From the NCBI RefSeq assembly GCF_002699985.1, contig NZ_LKBT01000034.1, positions 1-64,000 of the forward strand: a DNA stretch of 64,000 bases, written 5' to 3'. The notes beneath the pieces are model-generated. The model was given only the letters and a program-made list of their open reading frames with translations. It did not search any database and had not been told where the DNA came from. Shown here piece after piece: positions 16,466 through 24,357 of the stretch (its first letter is position 1; each line of letters starts with the position of its first letter). Position numbers and translations under genes: made by a program. The stretch comes from Pseudomonas sp. ICMP 561. GTDB taxonomy: Bacteria; Pseudomonadota; Gammaproteobacteria; Pseudomonadales; Pseudomonadaceae.

Positions 16466-17316
16466 CAGTCGACGCGCCCTAATGGAAGTTGCCCCTTATC
16501 AACCTCAACCGCTCGAATATCAAACAGATCGGATTGTGCAACCTCGAAGGCCTGGGCCATACCTGCTTTGACGCTGGCCTCAAGCCCGCCCTCAAGCATG
16601 CCATTAATACCCGCAGCGCTTACACCTCGATATTCACGCAGGACCTCAAGTAACTCATTGAACCCCCGCTCTTCGCTCATCAACTGGCTGGCCTGCACAA
16701 CAACCCCCATAACGGCGCGTTGCGCCATCGCTTGCGACAGGCCGTGCTTGATCGCGTCGTTGTACAACGCCTGAGCGAGCAATGCAGGATACGAAGGCCC
16801 TGTGCCGGTCAGTGCAGTGAGGTAACTCAGGTCCCGTTCACTGAAGACTTCATCCGCCGAGCCGCAGGTTTCAAACAACTGCTGAATGTATTTTTTGCTT
16901 TGCGCATCCACCTGATCGTTGGCCAGCCATGGGGTGTAAGACTTGCGAATTTCAAGCGCAGCATTGGGCATCGCCCGGATGACACAACGGGCTTGGGTGA
17001 ACGAACCGATATCGGCAAGCGAGACGCCTGCAATCAGAGAAACCAGCAACTTGTCCTGCACGTCGATGCGCACGGCGCCTAGATCCTCAGGTCGCACGGA
17101 AAGAATCACGATGTCGCTTTGCAGTACCATTTCCTGATTGTCTGCTGTGACGCGCACTCCGCTCAATGCGCCTTTGGGGTCACTAAACACCCCGGAACGG
17201 CTGGAAAGCATCAGCGCCTCTGGCGACAGGAAGCCGGAATCCAAAAGTGCGGTTGCGATTGATCGCCCCAGCCACCCGGTGCCGCCGACGATACCAATAG
17301 TTGTCCGGGCCTTCAT
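16465..17316 (-). CDS. Pyrroline-5-carboxylate reductase family protein (ProC-like paralogue)
   Basis: A 283-residue NAD(P)-dependent reductase with an N-terminal Rossmann motif (IGIVGGTGWLGRSIATALLD) and the family's C-terminal dimerisation domain (LTALTGTGPSYPALLAQALY, matching the P5CR signature; then QASQLMSEERGFNELLEVLR). The glycine motif reads GGTGWLG instead of the usual GxGNM, so it is a divergent paralogue and not the housekeeping proC. The natural substrate is unknown. The ycaC remnant touches its 3' end. Confidence 0.8.
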   Translation of the reverse strand: MKARTTIGIVGGTGWLGRSIATALLDSGFLSPEALMLSSRSGVFSDPKGALSGVRVTADNQEMVLQSDIVILSVRPEDLGAVRIDVQDKLLVSLIAGVSLADIGSFTQARCVIRAMPNAALEIRKSYTPWLANDQVDAQSKKYIQQLFETCGSADEVFSERDLSYLTALTGTGPSYPALLAQALYNDAIKHGLSQAMAQRAVMGVVVQASQLMSEERGFNELLEVLREYRGVSAAGINGMLEGGLEASVKAGMAQAFEVAQSDLFDIRAVEVDKGQLPLGRVD

Positions 17317-17517
17317 GATGTCCTCTGTCAGTTATGCATTGGAGTGAACGTAGCCCTTCACCGGCCCCACCATAACATCGCGCTAACTCCAGACTTGCAG
17401 TGGCAGCATGCAGCGCGCTGAATTGAATGACAGCGTTATAGGGTTTAACGTTCTTCCCAGCCCAAGCGACGACCACAGTCGCAGGAAATGTCTCTTTTAC
17501 ACGGCCTCAAATTGACC

Positions 17518-18681
17518 ATGCCCGTTCCACTGCCCTCTTCACCACCGCCACGCGTTTCACTCACATCACGCCTGCGGGCACTCTGGCCTACGCCCCACAC
17601 CATCGATGCCCGGGAAAAATGGCGTGCCTGCTGCGGCGCGGCCCTCGGCATTCTGCTGGTCGCCGTGGCTGCCGCATTCTGGCTTGAAGGCGCACCGGCA
17701 AGCCAATACAGCTTGCTCGCGGTGGCCTTGGTTGCACCGCTGGGCGCAAGCGCCGTACTGGTTTTCGCATTGCCATCCAGCCCGTTGGCCCAACCCTGGT
17801 CGGTGCTCGGCGGCAACACGCTTTCAACGCTGGTCGGCATTGCCTGCGTAAAGTGGGTGCCCGACGCGACCCTCGCCGCCGCGCTCGCGGTCAGCTTGGC
17901 ACTCGCCGTGATGTTCGCCTTGCGCTGCCTGCACCCGCCTGGCGGCGCAGCGGCCTTGTTGATGGTGCTGATTGGCTGTGACCGATTCGAGTTCGCGCTA
18001 AGTCCGGTGCTTATCGACTCCGCACTTTTGGTGGTCGCAGGTCTGATCTACAACAACCTGACCAGACGACCATGGCCGCACGTGCAGAAACCCGCCACCA
18101 CAAACACTACCAGCCGATTCAGTAACGCAGATATGGACGCCGCCCTCGCCCATTACAACCAAGTACTGGATGTCAGCCGCGACGACCTGCACGCCTTGCT
18201 TGAACAAGCCGAAGCCTCTGCTTACCAACGCAAGATGGGCGAACTGCGCTGCGCCGATGTGATGAGTACGCAGCCCATTTCGGCTCGACAGGAAATGCCG
18301 CTGCGGGCAGCCTGGGCCTTGATGCGCAAACACAAGATCAAAGCGTTGCCGGTGATCGACAGACAGAATCACCTGATGGGCATTGTGACCGTGGCCGACT
18401 TCATGCAACAGATTGATCTGGACGCCCACGAAGGCGTCGGCTGGCACCTGCGCGCACTGCTGCGACACTCCCGCAAAGATCAACCCGCCAATATCGTCGG
18501 ACAAATCATGACCCGTAGCGTCCGCGTTGCCAGCTTTGATCGCTTGCTGATCGACCTCGTGCCCGTATTCTCCGAGAACGGCCACCGGCACATCCCGATC
18601 ATTGATGCAGAAAGGCGTCTGGTGGGCATCATCACCCAGTCGGATTTGATCAAAGCGCTGTATGCGGCGGTGCGCGCGTAG
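17518..18681 (+). CDS. HPP family membrane protein with two CBS domains
   Basis: A 387-residue inner-membrane protein. Residues ~25-180 are an HPP transmembrane domain with four or five helices and the name-giving RCLHPPGGAAALLM; this module is linked to nitrite transport in some organisms. Residues ~240-385 are a CBS pair (DVMSTQPISARQEMPLRAAW, VIDRQNHLMGIVTVADFMQQ, then IMTRSVRV and IIDAERRLVGIITQSDLIKA), likely binding an adenine nucleotide. ATG 17518 is preferred to ATG 17488, whose AGGA site would be only one base upstream. Confidence 0.85.
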   Translation: MPVPLPSSPPPRVSLTSRLRALWPTPHTIDAREKWRACCGAALGILLVAVAAAFWLEGAPASQYSLLAVALVAPLGASAVLVFALPSSPLAQPWSVLGGNTLSTLVGIACVKWVPDATLAAALAVSLALAVMFALRCLHPPGGAAALLMVLIGCDRFEFALSPVLIDSALLVVAGLIYNNLTRRPWPHVQKPATTNTTSRFSNADMDAALAHYNQVLDVSRDDLHALLEQAEASAYQRKMGELRCADVMSTQPISARQEMPLRAAWALMRKHKIKALPVIDRQNHLMGIVTVADFMQQIDLDAHEGVGWHLRALLRHSRKDQPANIVGQIMTRSVRVASFDRLLIDLVPVFSENGHRHIPIIDAERRLVGIITQSDLIKALYAAVRA

Positions 18682-18708
18682 TTCATAAGCGATGGGCTGG
18701 ACTCATGG

Positions 18709-18770
18709 GATCGGCTTTAGCCAGGAAGAAGTCAGCCCCCCTCCCGTAGGAGCGGCTTTAGCCGCGAGCC
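18709..18770. repeat. REP pair (one degenerate)
   Basis: A full REP CGTAGGAGCGGCTTTAGCCG at 18745-18764 extends to GCGAG; a degraded copy (GGATCGGCTTTAGCCAGGA) precedes it at 18708-18726 in the same orientation. Confidence 0.75.
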
Positions 18771-18782
18771 ACCGCAAGCAAA

Positions 18783-18808
18783 AAAGCCCGCTAAAAAGCG
18801 GGCTTTGT
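18783..18808. terminator. Bidirectional terminator between the HPP gene and ycaC
   Basis: AAAGCCCGCT (18784-18793) pairs with AGCGGGCTTT (18798-18807) over a 4-nt loop, with an A-run on the left and T-run potential on either strand. It lies between convergent genes. Confidence 0.75.
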
Positions 18809-18830
18809 CTGTTGCTCACTACCACTCAAT

Positions 18831-19457
18831 TCAACGAGCCGTCAGCGCCGAGTAGCTGTTCATCAAGTTACGATAGTTCGGGATGCGCTGGGAAAGCAGG
18901 TTACCCAAACCTTCGATATCGTTGCGCCAGTCACGTTGCAGCTCACAAGCCACCGAGAACCAGTTCATCATCTGTGCGCCCGCTTGAGTCATGCGGTTCC
19001 ATGAGGCTTGCTGCACGGTTGTATTAAACGTGCCGGAAGAGTCAGTCACCACAAACACATCAAAACCTTCAGCCAGTGCCGACAGCGTCGGGAACGCTAC
19101 GCAAACATCCGTCACCACACCGGCAATGATCAATTGCTTACGGCCAGTCGCCTTGATCGCTTTAACGAAGTCTTCGTTGTCCCAAGCATTGATCTGACCA
19201 GGGCGAGCGATGTATGGCGCGTCCGGGAACATCTCTTTCAACTCTGGGACCAACGGGCCATTCGGACCTTGCTCGAAGCTGGTGGTCAGGATGGTTGGCA
19301 GTTCGAAAAATTTGGCTACATCAGCCAAGGCCAGCACGTTGTTCTTGAACTCGTTCGGCGTGAAGTCCTGCACTAGCGAGATCAAACCAGTCTGGTGGTC
19401 GACCAGCAGAACTACGGCGTCGTCTTTGTTCAGGCGGTTGTAAGTGGCGTTAGTCAT
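18831..19457 (-). CDS. ycaC: Isochorismatase-family hydrolase, YcaC-like
   Basis: A 208-residue cysteine hydrolase of the isochorismatase/YcaC group. The catalytic Asp20 is in VVLLVDHQTG and the nucleophilic Cys119 in GVVTDVCVAFPTLSAL. Members form octamers; the substrate of YcaC is still unsettled. ATG 19457 (MTNATYNRLNKDD) follows AAGGATT; a longer frame from 19505 lacks a ribosome site. A decayed copy of the 3' end lies at 16310-16465. Confidence 0.88.
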   Translation of the reverse strand: MTNATYNRLNKDDAVVLLVDHQTGLISLVQDFTPNEFKNNVLALADVAKFFELPTILTTSFEQGPNGPLVPELKEMFPDAPYIARPGQINAWDNEDFVKAIKATGRKQLIIAGVVTDVCVAFPTLSALAEGFDVFVVTDSSGTFNTTVQQASWNRMTQAGAQMMNWFSVACELQRDWRNDIEGLGNLLSQRIPNYRNLMNSYSALTAR

Positions 19458-19632
19458 GGCGGAATCCTTTATCGAAGTAGGTAAGTAATTAGTGGCGTCG
19501 TTCAATGTGAGGCCAGATTAATGGTCTTCGAATAAAGGATAAACCGGCTGAAAAGCGTTTTACTGTCAACCCATACGAGACAATTGCTCGATGCCTAAGC
19601 GTTCAATGAAGCAGCGGCCTAGGAGGGATTGC

Positions 19633-20196
19633 TTACGCGGGCAAGAGCCCAGCGGATTGATAGCTTTCGATGAGAGCATCGAACAGCGAGATATCTGAAC
19701 GGCTCCGCGCCAACAACTGCGCGCCCGAAACAGCAGCATAAATGGCGCGCGCGCGCCCTTCGACTTGCTCGGCACTGACCAGACCTGCAGCCGTCAACGC
19801 CTTGCTCAACCATGCGACGTTGACATCGCCATAGACCTGAACCTCGGTCTTCACCCCTTCCGGCAAATCGTCATATTCAGCGGCCATGAAACTGCACAGG
19901 CACAAGCGGTTATCGTTCGCGAGGGACTCACGAAAGATATCGGGATAGTGACGCAGCGAATCAGCCGCATCCGGCGCCTCGGCCAGAATGGCCTCCAGAG
20001 TCGCGGCAGTGTCTTCCCAGTAACGCCGGGCAACTGCGGCGCCCAGATCGGCCTTGCTCGGGAAGTGGTAATAGATACTCGCGCTCTTGATACCCACGAC
20101 CTGCGCCAGATCACGGAAATTCAAGCCGCTGTAACCATGCGCCTGCGCAGCCTGTTTGGCAGCGGCCAGGATGGCTTCCCGATGGTTTGAGCTCAC
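19633..20196 (-). CDS. TetR/AcrR-family transcriptional regulator
   Basis: A 187-residue TetR repressor: N-terminal HTH (FRDLAQVVGIKSASIYYHFP SKADL) and a mostly helical ligand domain. The start is GTG 20196 with GAGG seven bases upstream. It is divergent from the glutathione S-transferase gene, and the 114-bp gap contains the inverted repeat CTACC-n8-GGTAG, a likely operator, so it probably represses the GST gene and itself until an electrophile or similar ligand binds. Cys pair (CLCSF) near residue 100 might be a sensor; that is speculation. Confidence 0.87.
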   Translation of the reverse strand: MSSNHREAILAAAKQAAQAHGYSGLNFRDLAQVVGIKSASIYYHFPSKADLGAAVARRYWEDTAATLEAILAEAPDAADSLRHYPDIFRESLANDNRLCLCSFMAAEYDDLPEGVKTEVQVYGDVNVAWLSKALTAAGLVSAEQVEGRARAIYAAVSGAQLLARSRSDISLFDALIESYQSAGLLPA

Positions 20197-20279
20197 GTCA
20201 CTGCCTCACGGTTTCGTTGGCTGGGCATCTTAAGCGACTAAAGGCCTTGACCGAGATAATATTAGCGCATAAATTCAAC

Positions 20280-20297
20280 CTACCAACTGATAGGTAG
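20280..20297 (+). promoter_or_regulatory. Candidate TetR operator in the tetR-GST divergent region
   Basis: CTACC (20280-20284) and GGTAG (20293-20297) are inverted arms around AACTGATA, just upstream of the GST ribosome site. Position and form suit the divergent TetR regulator. Confidence 0.45.
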
Positions 20298-20310
20298 ACA
20301 GGAATTTCCC

Positions 20311-21015
20311 ATGACTTCCAACGCGTCAACATTCGACCCAAGCACCCTGCCCATGATGAAAATCTATGACTGGCACACCGGCCCTTACCCGGCGCGCGTG
20401 CGTATCGCCATTGCAGAAAAGAACCTGCAATCACGGGTTCAGTTTGAATCCGTTGATCTCTGGAAAGGCGAACACAAAAAAACCGATTTCCTTGCAAAGA
20501 ACTACTCCGGCACCCTGCCCGTGCTTGAGCTGAGCGACGGCACCCTCATCGCCGAATGCACCGCCATCACCGAGTACCTGGACAACCTGGACGGCAGCCC
20601 CAGCCTCACTGGCAATACGCCAAAGGAAAAAGGCGTGATCCACATGATGAGCAAGCGGGCCGAACTGGAACTACTCGACGCCGTCAGCGTTTACTTCCAC
20701 CACGCCACACCGGGCCTCGGGCCAGACGTGGAGCTGTACCAGAACGCTGAATGGGGCTTTCGCCAACGGGACAAAGCCCTGCGCGGCATGCAGTACTTCG
20801 ATTCAATATTGCAAAAACAACCTTTCGTAGCCGGTGAAAGCTTCTCGATGGCCGACATCACCGTCATCGGCGGGCTGATCTTTGCCGAACTGGTAGAGCT
20901 GGAAATCCCTGCGGAACATAAAGCGCTTAGGGCTTGGTACGCGAAGGTGCAGGAACGTCCGAGCGTGCAGAACCGGATTACGATGTCTGAGCCAGCAGCG
21001 GCAGCGGTTGTTTAA
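20311..21015 (+). CDS. Glutathione S-transferase family protein
   Basis: A 234-residue cytosolic GST. The thioredoxin-like N-terminal domain (KIYDWHTGPYPARVRIAIAE, GTLPVLELSDGTLIAECTAI with the cis-Pro and the Glu/Cys binding segment) is followed by an all-helical C-terminal domain (SMADITVIGGLIFAEL). It probably conjugates glutathione to electrophiles. It is divergent from a TetR repressor. Its last ~45 bp and terminator are duplicated at 23701-23872, marking the edge of the accessory region that follows. Confidence 0.88.
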   Translation: MTSNASTFDPSTLPMMKIYDWHTGPYPARVRIAIAEKNLQSRVQFESVDLWKGEHKKTDFLAKNYSGTLPVLELSDGTLIAECTAITEYLDNLDGSPSLTGNTPKEKGVIHMMSKRAELELLDAVSVYFHHATPGLGPDVELYQNAEWGFRQRDKALRGMQYFDSILQKQPFVAGESFSMADITVIGGLIFAELVELEIPAEHKALRAWYAKVQERPSVQNRITMSEPAAAAVV

Positions 21016-21144
21016 ATCGAAGTGACGTTGGATGGCACATAAAAACGCCGCCTTGAAAGGCGGCGTTTTTGTGCGGGGCATCCGAAGGATATGCTGATGC
21101 TGCCATTATCGGCAGCCATTTGCACATCAACAGCCTAGAAACGC
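20968..21144 (+). repeat. Duplicated GST 3' end and terminator, copy A
   Basis: This 177-bp segment (GST codons ~220-234, stop, terminator and ~70 bp beyond) is matched by 23701-23872. Shared blocks include TCTGAGCCAnCAGCGGC, GCGGTTGTTTAAATC, ATAAAAACGCCGCC, the terminator stem, GCATCCnAAGGATA and CCTAGAAACGC at the far end. It flanks the retron on the left. Confidence 0.8.
21042..21071 (+). terminator. Rho-independent terminator of the GST gene
   Basis: AACGCCGCC pairs with GGCGGCGTT over a short loop (TTGAAA), followed by TTTTG. Confidence 0.85.
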
Positions 21145-21434
21145 AACCTTAAGCAAATACACGCAACGCGCTCTATGATTAAGAATTCAAAACACACCAT
21201 CACGAGCTCTGCTGTTGATTAATAACTTAATGCTAAAGCGAGCTCCGGTCACAGTAGAGTGATGATTTATTATTCATTAGGAAGCAGCCTTAGCGTAGGA
21301 AAAAAGCATTGAGTCAACGAGATGCCAGATGTTTTTAAAGAATGCGAAGCGAGAATTTACAAAGTCTTCGGTTCTGTGAATTGTGATTTCTATGGATGCA
21401 AGTCGATGAAGGAAACCTAGGTGCGTAGCTAGCC
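21145..21434. other. AT-rich non-coding segment between the GST duplication and the retron promoter
   Basis: No open frame or repeat of note. Base composition drops sharply relative to the core genome on both sides, marking the start of the acquired cargo. Confidence 0.4.
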
Positions 21435-21463
21435 TTGTGATGGCAGATCGCCTGTGCTATGGT
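21435..21463 (+). promoter_or_regulatory. Retron promoter (sigma-70 with extended -10)
   Basis: -35 TTGTGA (21435-21440), 17-nt spacer, extended -10 TGCTATGGT (21455-21463). The expected transcription start, about 21470, coincides with the first base of the complementary end a1 at 21471, as in known retrons where the RNA starts at or near a1. The spacer contains GGCAGATCGC (21442-21451), also found in the presumed promoter of the SEFIR gene (24811-24820). Confidence 0.65.
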
Positions 21464-21470
21464 GTGGCCG

Positions 21471-21604
21471 CCCTCCCCTAGTTAAAATCAGGGTTGTTAA
21501 AATGCGACCCAAGTCAACAACGTTACATGCGATCGCATCGACGGTTACGCCAAAGTGGTTGCGATTTACTCATCGGTAATCGGTAAAGTAAACTAGGGGC
21601 AGGG
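21471..21604 (+). ncRNA. Retron non-coding RNA (msr-msd), predicted
   Basis: The RNA ends are complementary: CCCTCCCCTAGTT (21471-21483, a1) pairs with AACTAGGGGCAGGG (21591-21604, a2), 13 bp with one bulged C. Inside are hairpin 1 (GGGTTG 21491-21496 with CGACCC 21505-21510, the likely msr stem), a longer hairpin ATCGCA/TGCGAT (21532-21537 with 21560-21565, apex CCA-aag-TGG) and an overlapping alternative CGATTTAC/GTAATCG (21562-21569 with 21576-21582). The a2 strand abuts the RT start codon. At about 134 nt it is short but within the retron range. The branching G and msd boundaries cannot be fixed by eye. Confidence 0.65.
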
Positions 21605-21606
21605 TC

Positions 21607-23271
21607 TTGACAATTCCTCGACTTAAAGCTTGTACTAACGTAGACGATTTAGCGAGCATCCTCAACACGAGCTACAAGAAAATTGCTTACTTCTACTACG
21701 AGGTCGACTATAGCAAAAAGCGTTATTATGAAAACTTTGAAATACCGAAGAAAAATGGTAACAAAAGAACTATCAGTGCACCGCTAGCACAACTCAAAAA
21801 CCTTCAAAAAAAAATTGCCGTCTTGCTCGGCGAGCTATACATACCCAATCCTAACGCACACGGATTTATTGCTGAAAAATCAATAATAACTAATGCAAAA
21901 ATTCACACTAGGAAAAAATATGTATTTAATGTTGACCTAAACGATTTTTTCAACACCATCACTTTTCCTCGTGTGTTCGGACTGCTAACTTCTCAGCCCT
22001 ATCTTATTAATGAAAAAGTCGCATCAGTCATAGCCCATTTATGCACGCTCGACGGCTGTTTACCTCAAGGAGCACCTACCTCTCCCGTTATATCAAATAT
22101 GATCTGTCAGAAATTAGATCGTCAGCTAAGTCGTCTGGCCTTCACTCATAGGGCAGTCTACTCACGATACGCGGATGATTTATCTTTTTCATTCTACGCT
22201 CCTGAACTTCATGTATCTGGAGAGATTGTCGTATTTGAGCAAGGGGCTGGCAACTACTACGCCAAGGCTGGAGAGCAACTTAATCGAATAGTAAATATAA
22301 ACAGATTCTCCATAAACCCTGGCAAAACTCGCCTTCAAGATAGATTTGAGCGGCAAACCGTTACTGGCTTAGTTGTTAACAAAAAAATAAACGTGCCGAG
22401 GCAGTTTGTTAGAAAGACTTGCGCAATGATACACTCCATTGAAAGTTTCGGATTAAAAACAGCACAAGAACGATTCTTAATTGAAAATCCAAATTCCAAG
22501 AGCAGCATTGATAATGTTATCTTTGGACGAATCCTCTACATGAAGAGTGTAGTTGGGTACAGTTCTGTTGTGTACAAAAGGGTAGCACTTCGCTTCAACC
22601 AATTAGATCTAGAGCGCAAGGTTCCTCTTTCAAGTTCTAAAGACGGTAAATTCAGCGCTAAGTACCTGAACTGGGTAAATAGGCGCTGCTGGGTTATTGA
22701 CAACCATGAAACGATAGAGCAGGGTTCAGGATTTATGATGGCGGGAAATCTGCTAATAACTTGTGCCCACGTTGTCGGCAACGCAAAAGAAATTGAGGTT
22801 TATCGTACATGCGATACTGAAAAATACAAGGCCACCGTCTGCTATGTCTCTCCTGACAAAGCAGTAGACGTTGCAATTGCATTAATTCAAAATCCGCCAA
22901 CCCGATTTGAAGAGTTTCACCACAAGGAAGAGACCCCAAACATAGAAGTCGGAGACTTACTGACGGTTCTCGGGTTTCCTAAATATAAAGATGATGCAAA
23001 AAATGTCTGGATCAATAAGGCGTCTATTGTAAATCAAATAAAATCTTCATCTAGCTTGATCGGTTATCTGGACAAAGAGCTTTACGGGGGCAACAGCGGC
23101 GGCCCAGTCCTGAACGAAGATGGATCCTTGGTCGGAATTGTTATTAAAGGTAATAAGGATGCTGAGGGTATCGATGATATCTACGTCGACCATAGTGCGT
23201 TCCTGCACCTCTCCTATGTACTAGCCTGTGTGAAATCTTTAAAGGAAAAATACGCCGCAGACGATATATAA
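21607..23271 (+). CDS. Retron reverse transcriptase fused to a trypsin-like serine protease
   Basis: A 554-residue fusion. Residues ~1-330 are a retron-type RT: catalytic Asp110 (FNVDLNDFF), LPQGAPTSP (152-160), active-site YADD (188-191), plus the retron hallmarks NAxxH (NAKIH 96-100) and VTG (252-254). Residues ~365-545 are a chymotrypsin-fold protease with an intact triad: His388 (TCAHVV), Asp421 (DVAIAL), Ser497 (GNSGGP). The start is TTG 21607 with AGGGGCAGGG just upstream; no ATG occurs before the RT core. The gene follows the candidate msr-msd RNA directly. Retrons are anti-phage systems in which the RT-msDNA complex guards a toxic effector; here the protease is the presumed effector. 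Low GC and codon use unlike its neighbours indicate transfer. Confidence 0.88.
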   Translation: MTIPRLKACTNVDDLASILNTSYKKIAYFYYEVDYSKKRYYENFEIPKKNGNKRTISAPLAQLKNLQKKIAVLLGELYIPNPNAHGFIAEKSIITNAKIHTRKKYVFNVDLNDFFNTITFPRVFGLLTSQPYLINEKVASVIAHLCTLDGCLPQGAPTSPVISNMICQKLDRQLSRLAFTHRAVYSRYADDLSFSFYAPELHVSGEIVVFEQGAGNYYAKAGEQLNRIVNINRFSINPGKTRLQDRFERQTVTGLVVNKKINVPRQFVRKTCAMIHSIESFGLKTAQERFLIENPNSKSSIDNVIFGRILYMKSVVGYSSVVYKRVALRFNQLDLERKVPLSSSKDGKFSAKYLNWVNRRCWVIDNHETIEQGSGFMMAGNLLITCAHVVGNAKEIEVYRTCDTEKYKATVCYVSPDKAVDVAIALIQNPPTRFEEFHHKEETPNIEVGDLLTVLGFPKYKDDAKNVWINKASIVNQIKSSSSLIGYLDKELYGGNSGGPVLNEDGSLVGIVIKGNKDAEGIDDIYVDHSAFLHLSYVLACVKSLKEKYAADDI

Positions 23272-23303
23272 ATATCAAGCATCATTTCAAACCTTATGCC
23301 ACC

Positions 23304-23697
23304 GGTCGCTGGCGCTTGAGGTATTTTTCGAACCAAATTGCGCCGGATGTCGCTCCGCTGGCTTTGGGTTGTGCTGGTAGTGCGGCTTTGTTCGTCCATC
23401 ATGTCCTTGAGGTCGGCTACATCGGCGATACTGGATTGAAGCGTGATGCCGTTGTTGCACCTGAGCTCTTCGATCAAACGGCTTTGGCCTTTTACGTTTT
23501 TCTTGAGGGCGGTCACCTCGCTTGCGTTTTTGGCGGGAGTCTTCCGGAAGTTGGTGCAAGCTTATCCAGGCTTACTCGATCTAGCGGACGAGTCGATGTC
23601 GGCTGCTCAGTGCGGCTAGCGACGTTAATACATTGGCACTTGCATCGACTACGGTATATACCTGAGCACACCGATCAAACACGCTGCAAATAAAAGC
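23304..23697 (-). pseudogene. Frameshifted, truncated copy of the coiled-coil protein gene (26446-26991)
   Basis: On the minus strand this matches most of the intact gene downstream: ALKKNVKGQSRLIEELRCNN versus ALKETVKAQSRLIEELKRNN, then ADVADLKDMMDEQSR versus ADVADLKSKMDEQSR. A one-base insertion (CGCCAAAAACGCAAGCGAG for CGCCAGAACGCCAGCGAG, ~23527-23545) breaks the frame between the two halves, the signal-peptide end is fused to the GST-tail duplicate at 23700, and the last ~100 bp of the gene are missing where the retron gene ends. Confidence 0.85.
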
Positions 23698-23700
23698 CAG

Positions 23701-23872
23701 CAGAAACGAGTGGAGATATCTGAGCCAACAGCGGCGGTTGTTTAAATCAAAATGACATTTAAAGACAGATAAAAACGCCGCCCTTAAAAGGCGACGTTTT
23801 CGTGGGGAGCATCCTAAGGATACGTATCAGCGAATGCTGCTGAATAAGTCAGATCACTGGACCTAGAAACGC
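23701..23872 (+). repeat. Duplicated GST 3' end and terminator, copy B
   Basis: This is the partner of 20968-21144, with more substitutions. It includes the last GST codons (ATCTGAGCCAACAGCGGC, GGTTGTTTAAATC), a still-foldable terminator (ACGCCGCCCTTAAAAGGCGACGT) and the CCTAGAAACGC end. It is joined on the left to the coiled-coil pseudogene and on the right to the DUF6124 gene, so it marks the junction between two tandem units. Confidence 0.8.
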
Positions 23873-23873
23873 T

Positions 23874-24224
23874 TCATACACTGCACTTCTTCTCAAGCAC
23901 TGAGTCAACCAGGGTGTGTGCCATTTCAGCAAGATGCACAGCAGCTAGAGCTAGCTTTCTGCGCGATCCATTCAGGTTTTCGGCAGTTTCATAGCTGGTG
24001 GCGATCACGCTTTGCAGTAACTCGCAGGCGGTGGTTAGCGCTTCCTCCGCAGATAAATCCGGGCTTACCGTAAATAGGCTTTGCGGCACATCTACGATTG
24101 GTTTCTGCCCATCAGGCGAGTTGGCACCCCAGTGATCTTGCGCTAACTGAGCAGCAGCTTCGTCGCTGATCCGGTCAGTATGCAAAGCATGCGGAGCCGG
24201 TGGATCCGGAGTAATTTTGACCAT
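23874..24224 (-). CDS. DUF6124 family protein
   Basis: A 116-residue protein with the family's start (MVKITPDPPAP), a Pro-rich disordered first third, the LFTVSPDLSAEEALTTACEL strand-helix and a helical end (LAEMAHTLVDSVLEKK). Pseudomonas genomes carry several copies; function unknown. ATG 24224 follows TAGGGA. Directly upstream, on the same strand, is a structured leader RNA of the same design as the one before the gene at 15118. It is the first gene of the second accessory unit. Confidence 0.78.
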   Translation of the reverse strand: MVKITPDPPAPHALHTDRISDEAAAQLAQDHWGANSPDGQKPIVDVPQSLFTVSPDLSAEEALTTACELLQSVIATSYETAENLNGSRRKLALAAVHLAEMAHTLVDSVLEKKCSV

Positions 24225-24279
24225 GATTAATAAATCCCTAACGTTTAGTGAAACCGCCAGGAGCCGCTGCTAAACGGAA

Positions 24280-24357
24280 GGTGGCGGCCATGAGCAGGTT
24301 AGCAGACCGGTACGTTAGGAAACCGGCGCATCCGAAGATGCCCTGAACACGGCCACC
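24280..24357 (-). ncRNA. Structured leader RNA upstream of the DUF6124 gene (copy 2)
   Basis: On the minus strand GGTGGCCGTGTTC (from 24357) pairs with GGCCGCCACC (ending 24280) as a closing stem. It encloses a hairpin GCATC-TTCG-GATGC (24341-24328, a UUCG tetraloop), a second stem formed by CCGGT and ACCGG (24328-24308), and the block GTCTGCTAACCTGC. Order and spacing follow the element at 14985-15067: closing stem, tetraloop hairpin, CCGGT, then (G/C)T(C/G)NNAACC, then closing strand. About 55 nt separate it from the start codon at 24224. Mechanism unknown. Confidence 0.5.

Noticed and set aside
23316..23693. 125-codon plus-strand frame between the retron and the DUF6124 gene
   Set aside because: It is antisense to the decayed coiled-coil copy; the similarity to the intact gene is on the minus strand.
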